Below are positions 1-12,500 of a stretch of 64,000 nucleotides of DNA, piece by piece. The stretch's first letter is position 1, and each line of letters starts with the position of its first letter. The position numbers and the translations under genes were made by a program. This DNA comes from Toxoplasma gondii ME49 (taxonomy: Eukaryota > Apicomplexa > Conoidasida > Eucoccidiorida > Sarcocystidae): the NCBI RefSeq assembly GCF_000006565.2, contig NC_031470.1:1738954-1802953 (forward strand). The letters are read 5' to 3'. The notes beneath the pieces were generated by a model, which ran no database searches, had not been told where the DNA came from, and worked only from the letters and a program-made list of their open reading frames with translations.

Positions 1-1195
1 TCTGAGCTGGGAAGCACTCTAGCTTTTTCGCGGGGTCAGCTCTGTGTTTCACTGGTTGGGCCCGTCACGCCAAACAGGAATGAGGTAATCCGCGGAATAT
101 CTGCGGTTCTTTTCGGCATGAGGCTGTGTAGCAAGATGGTACTTCCATTCCTTCTTTTCTATCTGGAGAAGCTTACGGCTGTGTAGTAGAACAAGGAGAC
201 CGTCGGTTTTACCTAAGCTACCGGTAAACTGTATTTTCTGGGTGTGAAAGTTCCACTGCAAACCAAACCCTACTTTCTGAGAACGAGGGCTTCATATTGT
301 GCAGAGGAACGAATCCAGCTCGTTTTGAAAAAGAAACTCTCCAACTTTCTCGGTCGGACCTCTCTCTGTGGCTTTGTGAGAAGATCCTTTTTCCTCTGCA
401 GGACGCCTGCAGACGGCAGACAACAGCGCCTCTTTCGCTGCCGTACAATTAGAGGATGATTGTGTCGCGGAGAACACGAACAATTGCTTCACACAAAAGA
501 TTTCCTTCTCCACATCTACACTCGAGTTTTTATAAGGTTTGCCTCTTCAACCGTACTGGCCAAACCGTCCACGCGTCATCGTCAGAGGATGCCTATGAGT
601 GCCTGTGCGCAATATTGTGAAGGCCAGCGACTCAGGGTGTTTTGAAGCCGAGGCGCCCAACATCGAAAGCACCGCGCGTTACCCCACAGTTTTTGAATCG
701 TTTCGGAGATTTGTGTCGTGTCGGCGGTTTCGAAAGCGAGACTTGTGACACTAACAGAACAGGAAACTTGTGGTGGCGAGGTTGTCGTGAAGTCATTCCT
801 GGCGACTTGCGCTCTGCGTGTGCTGGGTACCTGCGCTGTGAGATATCGGTGTATCCAAGTCCTCTCTCTTGGGCTGCTCCGTGCTTGTCTACGCTCTCTC
901 GCACTCCATGCGGCTTCTGATTTCCTGTCGCGTTCGCTCTAGGGAAGGAGAACCGTTTTTCTCGACCGCACAGCGCGGTCGCTGATACACGCTTGCGTAG
1001 ACCGCAAGCTGACGGGGTGTGATGACGGAACAACACTTTCAGCTTATTACTTTTCGTTCGCCTCCACGCTCAGAAGCACACACGGTTCACATTCCGAAGC
1101 ACGCAGACGAGCTCAAGGTGTACATACACCGCAACAAGGCAAGGTAGAGAACAGAGAGGCCAGAGAAGAAGAGAAGCAAACGAGACCGGCGGACT
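1..1195. other. Flank downstream of RPL12, no gene seen
   Basis: No open frame here has a credible start, splice sites and protein-like composition together. Part is probably the 3' untranslated region of the L12 gene, which ends at 1196 on the minus strand. A 14-bp near-palindrome GGTGTACATACACC lies at 1117-1130 (see the dispersed palindrome finding). Confidence 0.4.
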
Positions 1196-4190
1196 CTAAG
1201 CCTCGGGGCAGTCGATCTCGCCATCGTCCAGCATCCGCTGCACTTGCTTGGGGCTCTTGCCATCGACGGTGCAGCCAACGGAGTTGCTGAAAAACCAAAG
1301 AAACACAAAAAGTGATTTTCTGGAAGGCAGGTCCAGCGGCCAAACCCACGACTTCAGAACAAGGTGCCAACTTGGCACACACCCCACCAGCGAGCGAATG
1401 CGAAAGACACAAGTCTCGAAGCCCCTCCTCACACATCGTGGACAGAAACACAGATGCAAGTGTAGCCGACCAGTTGTCTTACATCCCGTTCAGCTGGTCC
1501 CCCACTGTTGTATATCCGAGACTCTGGGCGAGTCGGACTTCAGTGAAGTGTCTCTGAACTGTTGATCTACGGCACTACGTCGCAGCGGTCCTCCTGTCTC
1601 CCCGTTTCTTCATCAACAATTGGATTTACGAACCCCCGTTTAGATTCAAGTGAAGCAGCGTTGCAGAAACAGCGTACCGGACACCGTCACCCTACGCGTA
1701 TCTTCTATGCACCTTCGGCAAGGCATGCTTTAAGTGTCAACAGCGGCTAGTAAACAGGAGGAAAGTGGAGAAAACCTGCTTGTCGCGCAGACACACACAT
1801 ACACGAAATTCGCTCGTGAATGTTTGCTGCTGCTCACCAGGTCCCGAGGATCTCTTTAACGGTGCCGGAGAACTCCCAGGCCTGGCTCTTCGCCCTCATC
1901 GTTCTCGCAATGCTGAAGACTTGGTCAAGAGACAAGTTGCCGCTGTGCTTGATGTTCTTCACCTTCTTGCGGTCTCTGAGGAGAGAAGAGAGTGCACAGA
2001 ACACTTGACTGTCCCAGTGAGTTCTCTCGTCCCGTTCTACCAGCTTCTCTTTAGCGCAAAAGCTCCACGGGAGGACACCGAGCAATGCCAGCCTCGACGG
2101 AATCCGCGGTCGCTCTTTCCTGGCCAGCAGTACCACGTCGAAACTTAAAATATGGAAACCTCGTTTCATGTCTAGCACGATCGGTTTTCTCCAGAAAACG
2201 GCGTCAAGGAATGAAGAGGCTTGTTCAGTCCGTATCACAGACGCCTGCTGCCTAAAAACTACCTCTGCACTCTTATCCTTTCTGCCGACGCTGCACACGA
2301 CAGACGACAAATACTCTCGCTTCCTCGGAACTGCGATTCGCTCTTCTCTTTTTCGGCTTTTCCGGCTTCTCTTCTTCATACAGCCTCTCTCCACCAGAAA
2401 CATGCGTTGTGCATGCGCAGTCACACCAGCAAAGGGCATCACCGAAGTTGAAGACGCAGAGCTGCACAACATGCTCGGAAACTCCACTCAAGTAAGACCT
2501 CACTCCGACCCCAAGAGCGTCGGCGTCAAGGCGTCAGCTGACGTCGACGCCACTGCGTACCTCGGAGGCTCCTTCAGCTCCTTGATGATCAGGGAAGAGG
2601 CGGAAGGAACGACCTCAACAGTCGCCTGTCTGTTCTGGACGGCGAGCTTCACGGTCACCTTCAGGCCTTTCCACGCAACAGTAGCCTTCGCAATGTCATC
2701 ACCGACCTTCTTCGGCGACATACCAAGCGGACCGAGCTTGGGCGCCAGAACTGACGAAGCCCCGACTTCACCGCCGACCTGGCGGAGGTAAACTGCAGAG
2801 GAAAGAGAAAGAGAAAGGACAGACGACACGATTCACGTACAAGGAGGCATGTAGACACGCCAGTAACGTGGGGTGTATGGACACCGGAGAGAGGAGGTGG
2901 GCCTCCTGGAGAAGGGTGAGAGCGGGTGAGGAAGCGTTTCCAAGGTGGAGACCGAAGGACAACCACCGTCTCGACTTGTATCGAATCAACGAAAGGATTC
3001 TGAAAAGCAAACCCCGGAGACACAAATGCGTTAGGGGGGACAGACGAGACACAGCGTCTCTCCGGTCGTTCAAAGGAGAAAACGAATGCCAAGAGAGTCG
3101 CGCCGACCTGCGGGGTGCTGGCCACAAGAGCGCGAAACAGACCGCAGAGCAGAGAGTTTGGAAACCCACAAGGACGCGCGAAACCGAGAGGCAGAAGAGA
3201 GGAGAAGACAAAGAACTACAGGAAAGCGGAGAGCAGTGACGACACGAAGAGAGCATGCAGCGAAAAAAAGGACACCCGAGCCGAGGTCTCAGGTGTGCAC
3301 ATGGAGAAGACAGAAAAGTACGAGCAACAGAGTAACAAACTGCTGAAAACGAGTCGAAAGCCACTGAAGGGGGGAGAGGGGTCAAACATTTTTACCACGA
3401 CAAACAGGCCGCGCAGACGAAACTGGCGCGGTAGCCCTGCCTTGACCTTTTCGCCTGGATAGGACTGCTCTGCATTTTGGCACGGCAGTCTCCCCACTTT
3501 CTTCCTCGTAAAGCACTGGTCATTGTCACTCCCGTTGTCTTCCTGTCGGCGTCACACCGTCACGCAAGAAAGAGTCAAGAGAGGCACTCTGAAAGGAGGC
3601 AAAAACGGCCGCGCGTAGCACGAGCTGTGGTGTGTGTGAAAAGCAGGCGCATTTTCAGACATCACGCGGCGACAAAGAGCGCAAGACCCTCCGAAAACTC
3701 CGAGGAAACGCGCCTCAGAAACTTCCGTTTCGCCGCAAGAACACCCTGACTTCCTTGAGTACATCCACACCTGGTTCCAGCGCGGGGGGTTCGTGGGATT
3801 GCAAGAAAGGACGGAAACATTTTTCTACCGAAAGGCGGTCGGCTCTTCGGTTCCAGCTTCGCGTGGGTGTGAGGCCGAGAAGATTTCATGCCTGACTGCG
3901 ATAAGTCCAGAATGCCCCAACAGTTTTGGTAAATGCGTCGCCTGTGTCGTTGTCTGTTGCTGAGAAGACCCTCTCTCCTCCCACGACGCATCCCACACTT
4001 TCGCGGCTCTTTTCCCGGAGATTCTCGGCGCCGTTTCCCGTTCCTTCGACTCGGTTAAGAGCCACACGAAAGAGAATGAGGAAATCGACACACACTCGAG
4101 TCGTGGGGACCGCGAAAGGCTCGAAAGGAGGGAACACGAGGAAAAAAACTTACTGTATTTGACTTCGCTGGGGTCGAATTTGGGCGCCAT
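1196..4190 (-). CDS. RPL12: 60S ribosomal protein L12 (uL11), 4 exons
   Basis: Large-subunit ribosomal protein of the stalk base (GTPase-associated centre). Exons on the minus strand: 4190-4154, 2792-2561, 1975-1838 and 1286-1196. Donors and acceptors are canonical and the phases agree at every junction. The start [12 protein letters not shown] is the usual eukaryotic L12 N-terminus, and exon 2 continues it as [12 protein letters not shown]. Exon 2 carries the conserved [20 protein letters not shown] and the KVTVKL core. Exon 3 carries [17 protein letters not shown]. Exon 4 carries [15 protein letters not shown] and ends at a TAG. The product is about 165 residues, the normal family length, so the gene looks complete. 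The first intron (about 1.36 kb) is much longer than the first exon, which has only 12 full codons. Ribosomal-protein promoter motifs lie 200-270 bp upstream of the ATG. Confidence 0.96.
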
Positions 4191-4395
4191 CTTCTCGGCT
4201 CTGCAAGTCCAGAGGGGCAGGGGGAATCGCGGCGAGGACGACGAGAGAGACGAGAGCCCAGAAGAGACCGGCCAAAAAAGAAAAAGCGTAAACTACGCTA
4301 CAGCAGAGAGAGAGTCGAAACCCCCTCGGCGCACAAAAGCGCTTTCGACCGACAGAAACTGGATAAGGAACAAGAGGGGTCGCCCCAGCCTTCAA

Positions 4396-4403
4396 TGCAT
4401 GCG
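4396..4403. promoter_or_regulatory. TRP-2-like promoter motif (YGCATGCR)
   Basis: TGCATGCG matches the YGCATGCR element described for Toxoplasma ribosomal-protein promoters. It lies about 206 bp upstream of the L12 ATG and about 43 bp from the TRP-1 motif. The core word GCATGC is common throughout this genome, so only the pairing gives it weight. Confidence 0.55.
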
Positions 4404-4446
4404 CACAAACTCCCCCCTCCCCGCGCTTTGCTCTCCTTTTTCGTCC

Positions 4447-4461
4447 TCGGCTTATATTCGG
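4447..4461 (+). promoter_or_regulatory. TRP-1 ribosomal-protein promoter motif
   Basis: TCGGCTTATATTCGG is an exact match to the TRP-1 element known from promoters of Toxoplasma cytosolic ribosomal-protein genes. It lies about 257 bp upstream of the L12 start codon, in reverse orientation relative to that gene. It is probably the main activating element of RPL12. Confidence 0.8.
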
Positions 4462-7400
4462 AAAAGGAAAGCCCGCGACGGCTTGTGAAGCGCTTTGGCT
4501 CCCAGACCAATGAATTAGGAGACACTGTGGCCGCCACACTCGGGACGAGGGAATCGCGGATCTTTTAATGGCGAAGAAACAATTCTTCCTCGCCCTTTCC
4601 TCTGTGAATTTTGGACAAAGGAACGGGCAGAATCCAAGCTGACTTCGGCATGACTTTGTCTCGTGTAAGACCGTTTTTTGTTGAGCTGAGGAGACGTCCA
4701 GTGGGGTCAGGAAACTCTCTCGCGTCTTGTCTCTCGCAGACGATGGTTCTTCACGAGGCACATTTAGGCGACGAAAGGGAAACGAGCTCAAAACAAGCTT
4801 CTTTCTGCTATGAAAGATACATTTCACTCACATAAAGAGGCAGAGGAGCTCTCTGGAAGATCCCGGAAAGAGGATCTGTGAAACTTGCCTACCTGGAGAC
4901 GCGTAGGAAACCGACAGGGATCTGTATGCGTGTTTCAGCTTGTTCGCCTCTCGCTTTGCAATGTGTGCGACAGCGATGCCCTCCTGGGACCTTTGCGGAG
5001 ATCGACGCCTTCAGATCTCAGCTTCTTTTCAACTTTGAAACTCGGTTTCTTCCCTCCAGAGAGGTTCTTCATTTGCAGAAACTCGCCGCATCGGCGAGGC
5101 ACATACGGCAAACAAAGAAGCTGCACAGACTGCGTTTACGATACGTGACCGTTCAGTTAACCGACGCAGTCCGGTTGTTTGCGTGGAGTGTCTGTACGAT
5201 ACTGACACACCTGCACTCCCAATTGAGATGTATAGCGTTTCCTACGCTGCGTAGCACCGCACTCTCGATTTATAGGTCGTCTATGCGTAGTCTTTCGTAG
5301 CATTTCATGTGGAATTTTCAAAGGTGTTCCACTCAAAACTGCGCACAGGCAAATCACAGTTTTCGACGGACGGGCAAAGGCACAGGTCCGGCAGAAAGCT
5401 AAAAGTGGTGGATTTAAATATCCTACTGGTCTTCATTTTTGCTTGGAAGCTACAGCAAGAAGACCTCCTTTTTACTCGTGGGTGGCAGAGGTGAAGCGAA
5501 CAGTCCCTCCTCTTTTGAAATGGAACAAGTGCGTCCTTCCACTTCTCAAGTGCCACAACCAGCTACGCATGAAGAATCCTTGATTGTGACAGGCGCAGGA
5601 GCGATCCAAGTGGAGATATCCACCCACAGAACGCACCTGCTCCGTCCTGCATGATGCGGGAGTTTCTGGCACATGTTTTATTTTCTGATTTGTACAGCGA
5701 ATGTGACATTCTGGATGGGCAGAAAGGAACGTTTCGTCGCCGACGTCGAAACAGCGGTTCTTTTGAGTGTCACCGCGCGTTCCGTAAATCGCGTTTTCCC
5801 AGAATGCAGCGTATCGCTTGCGATGTGTGTCGAAGTTCTCTACTCGTGCGCATTTGAAAGACCAGTAACAACGGCACAAAAAGATCATTCGCTTCCGCTG
5901 TCTCCTTCCCTGTGTTCGCATGAAAAGTCCAACCTTGTGTACAAGCTGTTCATACATCGTGGCGTCCGCTTTAGTTGCCGGTTCGTCTTTTAGTTCTTGC
6001 TTATCTCTACGGAATTCTTCCCGGTCCCGTCACCTCACACACGAGGGCCTGAAGGCATCTTCTGGCCACCTGTGTTCGCCTCAGAGACGGTGTCCGAGAA
6101 CTGAAAGTGGACGATTCCAATTCAAACCATAAACGATGGAGCACACGAGAGACGAGTGCAAACGCGTACATCTGTGTCTGGATTCGCTTACACGTTTACC
6201 CTCACAAAATTCGCAGAAACTGATTTTTGTCTTAAGAAATACGAAACCTGACGTCGAAGAAGGAAAGCAGTTCGCCCCAGGGTACGGACTGTGAGCGAAT
6301 TTGGTCGTCGACGACCTAGGCGTTTCTCTTCGACGCAGACCTAAAGGCCTTTCGCAGCTCCTCAGAACGAATCTTCTCGAGCGCCTCTCTTCGTCTGGAG
6401 AAGTTCGCAAGAAAGGCGGCTTTTTCTGCAAGAGAGCTTAGATACCGAGGAAATACGCAGCACTTTGACTGCACACCTTGTCTCAGGAAGAATCCCAGAC
6501 TGCCTTGAAGGTCTTTCTTCCCTCCCAACAAGGCGTTCACTTCGTTTTTTTCCTACATCTCTCCACAGGCACTGTGTGCCTGGCCGCGCAATCTCCACAG
6601 CGTCGTCAAGACTTCTTCTCTCAAGAGTTGACGGCGTTTTCCTCCCATCTCCGTCCATGGAAACCTTTCTGACGACGACAAGTCTTCAAGTGGCGCCTCC
6701 AAACTCCTCACGCTTCCCCTCGATCCCCGTTAAATCATAAACAGAGGTAGAAGCTCCATCGACCAAGTCGATCGCCACGGTTGAAGAAAGCTCTTTCGGT
6801 GTTTGAGAACGAAGCTGCCGCGGTAGTTGTGGTCCCGCATTCCGGAAACAGCTGCAACGCGTGCAAATTGTCCATTGCGAAGTCTTGCACCTCAGGTTTT
6901 TATGTTTTCGTGGAATGCGTTCAGCGGTTTTCGATACTTCACTGACTTTTCAGAGGTGTCACGAGAGACGAAACATTCTCTTCCTCAGGCGTGTGAATAG
7001 GCAGTGCCATCGGCAATCCTCTTTTTGAATCGTTCGTTTCTTTTCTCCAGATTTCTGAAGCCAGGGCAGAATACCGGATTCTGGGCAGCCACGAACGGCC
7101 CATTTTCTCCGACTGCTCAAGGCTCCTCCGATTGAACTGCATGCATACGCAGTTCCGGCAAAAGCTGGAACGTCCTCCCTAGGCAAGTCGACCCAGTTCA
7201 GTTTCCTGTCAGAGAAACAAATGGCACCGGTTCGGTGAGGAAAAGCCTCACAACGCGCATCCGACAGGCTGTCCGTACACTACTCGAAATTCATGCACCT
7301 ATGGATAAATATTCAGTGAATATTACTGACTACAGAATTACATGCATTCGTCCATGTAGATAAACACACATGCGCACAGATAAACGGCCCTACAAAAGCG

Positions 7401-8522
7401 CGTTACAAATACGCGCATGCATATACATACGCATGTACACATGTACATACGTATGCATTTAGGGATAAATGAAAGTGTATACAGGGAGTTGAAAACAGTT
7501 GGACACAACGCCTGCATGATTAATTTCCGATTTTTTCCTGTGCTGCTGCCAAATCCGTTTTAGTAACAACTCTTTTTCCAGATCAGCAAGATGAGGTCCG
7601 TTTTTTTTCTCGCTTGACTCGCGGGTCTCGCTGACGGCGCCTGCAGGCGGGTGTCGCGTCCCTGCACCATCGAGTTTTGGGTTTTCTACCGCTCTCCCTT
7701 TTGTTATTCTCCAGATTTGTGAGGACTTCGGAGTTGTTTTGTTTCTTCGGAGGACTCTGTCTTTTTCTGTCCGCGATTCTCTCCGTTTCTCTCTCGAGTC
7801 TCCGGTGTCTTCTGTGTCGGCCTTCTTTTCTCAGCGACAGTCGCTGTGGCTTTTCTACGGCCAGCTCAACGCCGCAGAAGACCCGTCAGCGTCGTTCTCC
7901 GTTTTCTCTCCTCCCCAGCAACGCGGAACGGATGCTCTGACGAAAACCCGAAAAACGGAGAAAACATACTTTTCTGGAGGAACATTCCGCGCTCCGGACT
8001 GGCAGATGTACCGGTTTCCAGTCTTGTGTCGGAGTCGCTCGCGCAACAGGCGGGCATCTGAGTAAAGGCGAGGTTGTCTAGTCAACACTCATCGACTCTT
8101 TTCGTCTCTCTTCCAGCTTAAAACACCGACGCAAGTTGGAAGATGTCTCTTTTAACCAGCATCTTTACATGCTTCCTTAAAGACTCTTGTCGACGTCTCT
8201 GCCTACCGGCGGTCGTGCGAAGAAACGGATTTCTCTAAACAGAGGCCCTGGACAAAAAAGGAAATGTTCCTGCTGCATGTGTGCGGCTGCTGTTTGTCAG
8301 TCTGCTTGACGCTGCTTCATGAGGTCACCAAGAGAGACCGAGTGACCCTGCGTTATGTTCTCCTCCGGTGCTGCGGATGTACGCTCGTCGTCCCCGCAGA
8401 AAGTCTCTCGTTGTCTTTTTTCTGACGGGTCTGAATTTTCGATATCTCTGAAGAGAGCAGCAAGTCGCCTTTCTTCGTCTGCGCCTTCGACTTTCCGGTC
8501 CCAGTTCTTGGTCTCTTTTCAG
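4462..8522. other. Intergenic or unresolved region
   Basis: No complete gene could be assembled in these roughly 4 kb. Coding-looking fragments exist. On the minus strand, 6316-6450 reads AEKAAFLANFSRRREALEKI and continues to a stop at 6316, behind a plausible acceptor. On the plus strand, a stretch after an acceptor near 7052 reads ISEARAEYRILGSHERPIF and ends in a stop. Another plus-strand frame at 7845-8060 is open. None links to the others with consistent phases, and the two strands compete. An AT-rich patch with TACATACGTATGCAT words lies at 7290-7470. Confidence 0.35.
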
Positions 8523-8641
8523 AGGAATCCCTCCAACAAAACTGGACGAAGCCTCCAAGTGGCTGTCCGTGCGAATACCCAATTGGTCTTCTTCTTCCAA
8601 CTGTATTTCGTGGAAAACAACGATTTCGCGCTTCCCACCAG
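8523..8641 (+). CDS. Orphan internal exon of an unidentified gene
   Basis: A strong acceptor (TTGGTCTCTTTTCAG) opens a 119-nt block that ends at a GT donor after CCCACCAG. The frame reads RNPSNKTGRSLQVAVRANTQ followed by LVFFFQLYFVENNDFALPTR. It looks like real protein, with alternating hydrophobic residues and no repeats. A possible terminal exon follows at about 8991-9175: it opens after CTTTCCTCTTCCAG, joins in phase 2 and ends at TAG 9173. I do not recognise the protein and did not find its start. It would be a plus-strand gene ending just upstream of pelota. Confidence 0.3.
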
Positions 8642-9552
8642 GTGACAAACACGAGATTCCTCGACAGAGAAGACGATTCTCTCCAAGCGAAACAAGCGCC
8701 GAACGCCTCATCTCTTCTCTGCGCTTATGAGGAGCGCTATCGGGAGAAGCTGCAGTTTCGCGCCGAGGTGTACGTACACCCCTGCTGGCGAACCTGGCAG
8801 GCAAGAACGGTCGTCAAAAGAGCAGGAACCGACTTCGGCCTTCGTCAAGAGTTATCGTTGGCATTTTCTCCGTTTTCTCGTTCTTCGTTCTGCGTGTTCT
8901 CTGTGACCCGGCTCCCTTCTTTCCCTCCACGATCTCTCGGCTGTCTGTGCACTCACCTCGCTGGTCCCCGCCCTAGCCTTTCCTCTTCCAGGCGGTGCCC
9001 GAGTTTCGTTTCCCCACCATCTCTTTTTGAGGAAGAGACGCGAGGTCTGCGGAGCCTCTTCGCGTCAGACTTCCCTCTCCTTTCCTCGTCTGGTGTGGCA
9101 AGAAAAGTCACTGAAATATGTCGAGAGGTCTCTCCTTGGCAGCGGACTCGTCTTGTCTTAAGTAACTTTGTCTAGGAAGCCCTCTTGATCATGAAGGGAG
9201 CGTGTGGATTTGTCGCAGCTCTCCACACATTTTCACTGCCAGGGGTGAGATATCTGCCTCTCTACCTTTTTTCCGAGTAAAGAAATCAAAGAAGCCGACA
9301 CAACGCATACAGAGCAGACTGCGTCTCTTGCTTCATCCTCTATGGATGTACATGTGTACATATATCCACATATATAATACGTCTACGTATAGAGAAGGAA
9401 AGGAGACAGGAAGCGAGAGACAGGGAAGGGAGACGACCAGGTCACATCGAGGGCGACATAGCAAAGAAAGAAGAAGCGGAGAGAGGGAGAAGACAAGCAG
9501 AAAGGGGAGACAGAAGAGAACAGAGGCAGAGAGGAAACAGGCGTTCATTCCA

Positions 9553-12500
9553 ATGAAGCTGGTGAAGCAAAACTACGAACGCGACGGGAGTGGCGCCGTC
9601 GTCTGCGAGTGTGAGGTAGCTGATGACGTTTGGACGCTTTACAACGTCGTCCTCCCCGGGGACAAAGTCAAATGCGCCACGACTCGGTAGGTCCTTTTCC
9701 TGCCTTTTTTTCGAAAAAACAACGTTCACAAAAGGCCAAGCACATACATGTCGTGACGCCTCAGAGCTGTCTGTACAGGTGTCTGCGGGGCTGCATGCTC
9801 TCTTCTTTCCCTGCACTTCTCAACAGTGACAGAGAGAGAGAGGGAGACGGGTGTGCGTTGTCAATGCGAGACTCTGATGAGGCCAGTTTCGCGACGAAGA
9901 GTTAACTGCGACTTGACCCAAACGCGAGGTTTGATGAAGACAAGCTGATGGCATGTCTTTTCTTCTGCGGCTTTCAGGAAACTGCAGAGAGAAAGCGACA
10001 CCGGCGCGGTCTCTTCGGAAGTGAAGAAGATCACTCTCAACATTCTTGTCAAAGTGAGAGTCTCTCTGCGCCTTTCAGGATTTGAAGGCGCCTTGGGATT
10101 CCTCTACTTTCGTTTCTCTGTTGGGGTCAGGATCTGGGAGGCGGACCTGCACCTCCCGTTTTCGGGGTGTACGTACACCGCGTTGGAGCCCGTTTTAAAA
10201 CCAGAGAAAACGGTGATGGTTATCAAGAACGCCGAGCGCATCCCTCTTCCTGCGCGCGTCAAGAAATTGCATTTCTTCACAACTTTCTCCTAGATAGACT
10301 CTGCCGTGAAACACAGGCGTTTAGGTCGTCCGCCGTCCGCCACTAGGCTTTTGACTCCTTGCCTCGGGTGTATGTACGCAGAAGACCGACTACGAAGGCG
10401 ATGGCGACATGCTTCGGATCGCCGGACAAGTCATCGACGAAAATCCCTACGTAAAGGTAGACAGACAGATGTCGGGTCTCTTCTCTCCTCTCGCGGAGAA
10501 GTCAAAGGAAGTGCCTATATGTGCTTGCATGCAGAGCGATTGCATGTTTCCTCTTCCTCTGAGTGTACGCCCTGTTCCGGCAACACACCGAACGTCGCCT
10601 TGTCCCCGGTCCGTCTCTGTTTCCTTCCCTGTCTGTACGCGAGCGCAGACCCTCGCTTCCTTCAAAGGGAAAAACGAAAGCAGGAAACGAGAAGCGAGGC
10701 CGATGCGCGCAGACAACAGAGGCGTGATCTGGGGGTCCGCGAGGTGTCTCGCAAAATGCCGCAGCGGAAACGGGAACGAACGTCTCGAGAAAAGTGAACA
10801 AGTGAATATATCAATCTATGCATATATATATATATGTATATTTACACGTATACTCAGAATTCTACATATATGCATATATATATATATATATATGTATACA
10901 TGTTGAAGAATACATGGATATGCAGAAGTTCAAGTATCTATATACTTAATTATTCTGAACCACTGGTAGGTCTGCACGTGGATACATAATATATATGAGG
11001 GGCATCTAAGTCTGCGCGAAGAAAACAGACTCTTTACTCCAATTGTTTGTGAACTTCTTTGACTTTTTCTACAGATTGGCAGTCACCATACTCTCGACAT
11101 CTCTCTGCACACAAAAGTGACTCTTTACAAGGTACCGGAACCACCAGTTCTTTCTTTTTTTCCGATTTTCTAAGTCGGTTCTTGCCCCTTAAGGAGTGCA
11201 GAGAGCGGCGAAGACATCGGAAGGACAGTCTGCGTGTTTTCTTTCTTCAGAGTCTCCTGACCGCGCCAACCACGAGTGACCGTTTTCTTTTTCTGAGTCG
11301 CACTCGTGGTCCCTCTCCAGCTGGAATCCCGATGTTTTATTTCCAGGAAACTGCATGCGATCTGTCGTCGCCTGTGACCTTTCTTTCAGAGGTTTCTTCA
11401 GGATGTTTGGCAAGACAGAAGTCAGGGGGCACAGCCTTCTCTTCTCCCGTTCTGTTATCTGCGCGTCCGTGCTTTACAGGAGCAGCGGGACATCGTTTTG
11501 TTCGATTTCCGCCGGGGTCAGAGAAACGCTCCATCTTCTGACTTTCTCTTTTTTATTTCTCGTTTTTCCTTTTTCGTCTTTTTTCTTGTTCTCGTCATTT
11601 CTAGGAATACTGGGACCGATTCTTCTTGGACAAGTTGCAGGAGGCGATCGATCCTCACCGGAGTGCAGAGGTGCAAGTTGTGGTTAGTTGCCAGTCTTTG
11701 AAACTGCCTTCTCGGAATTCCTTTTCCTCTTTCAAACACCCTTCGCGCACTGCTCTCCTCAACGCGTCTCTTTCACAGACAGGAAAGGAAGACATCGTTC
11801 TGTTTTTTCTTTCTTTTTCAATTGACGGTCGAAACGCTCGAGTTGGTTTTCTTCCGTCACCGCGGCTCTTCGTCTCCAGAGCGGCTCCAGTGTTCGAGAT
11901 TTCTTTTCAAACGCACGCTGAAGAAGACGCATTGAGAGATCCTTCGAATCGTCTTCAGGGTGATACGAATTCTTCTCTGACGAGTATTGAGTTTGCCGTC
12001 GTTGGACTTTCCAGCGTGCAGGCGGTGGACGTTCGTCTGGCTTTCAGAGCAGTTCTTTGTCTCTTCCAGTGAGAGCAAACAATGCCCCGTCCACCGTTTT
12101 CCGTGGAGAAACGCAGAGAACGAAGAGGAGTTGCTTGCTTCCCTGTCCGCGCTGTGACTGCAGTTGATCGAGAGCGGGCTGTGCCAAGTCTTTCTTCTTT
12201 CGTCTTCCTTGGGAAAACTGGTGGCGAAAGTGACTGCGGCGATGCCCAAGCAGCGAGGTCCCTTCTCGAATTACGAAAAGGCATGCAGTGACTTTTTCAA
12301 AGTCAAAGGAGACAGAGAACGCAAACTGTAGTGACAAGGCTTTCGAAACACACAGGGGGACAGAAGGACGCCGCCGAAGAGTGGCGAGGACTGTTCGCGG
12401 TTTTTAGCGACACAGCTTGTCCTTTGGTTTCGCATCGTGTCTCTTTGTTTCGAGTTAGAAGAGAAAGTCCTCGTCGGTCATTTCAGACAGTCTCAAAGAC

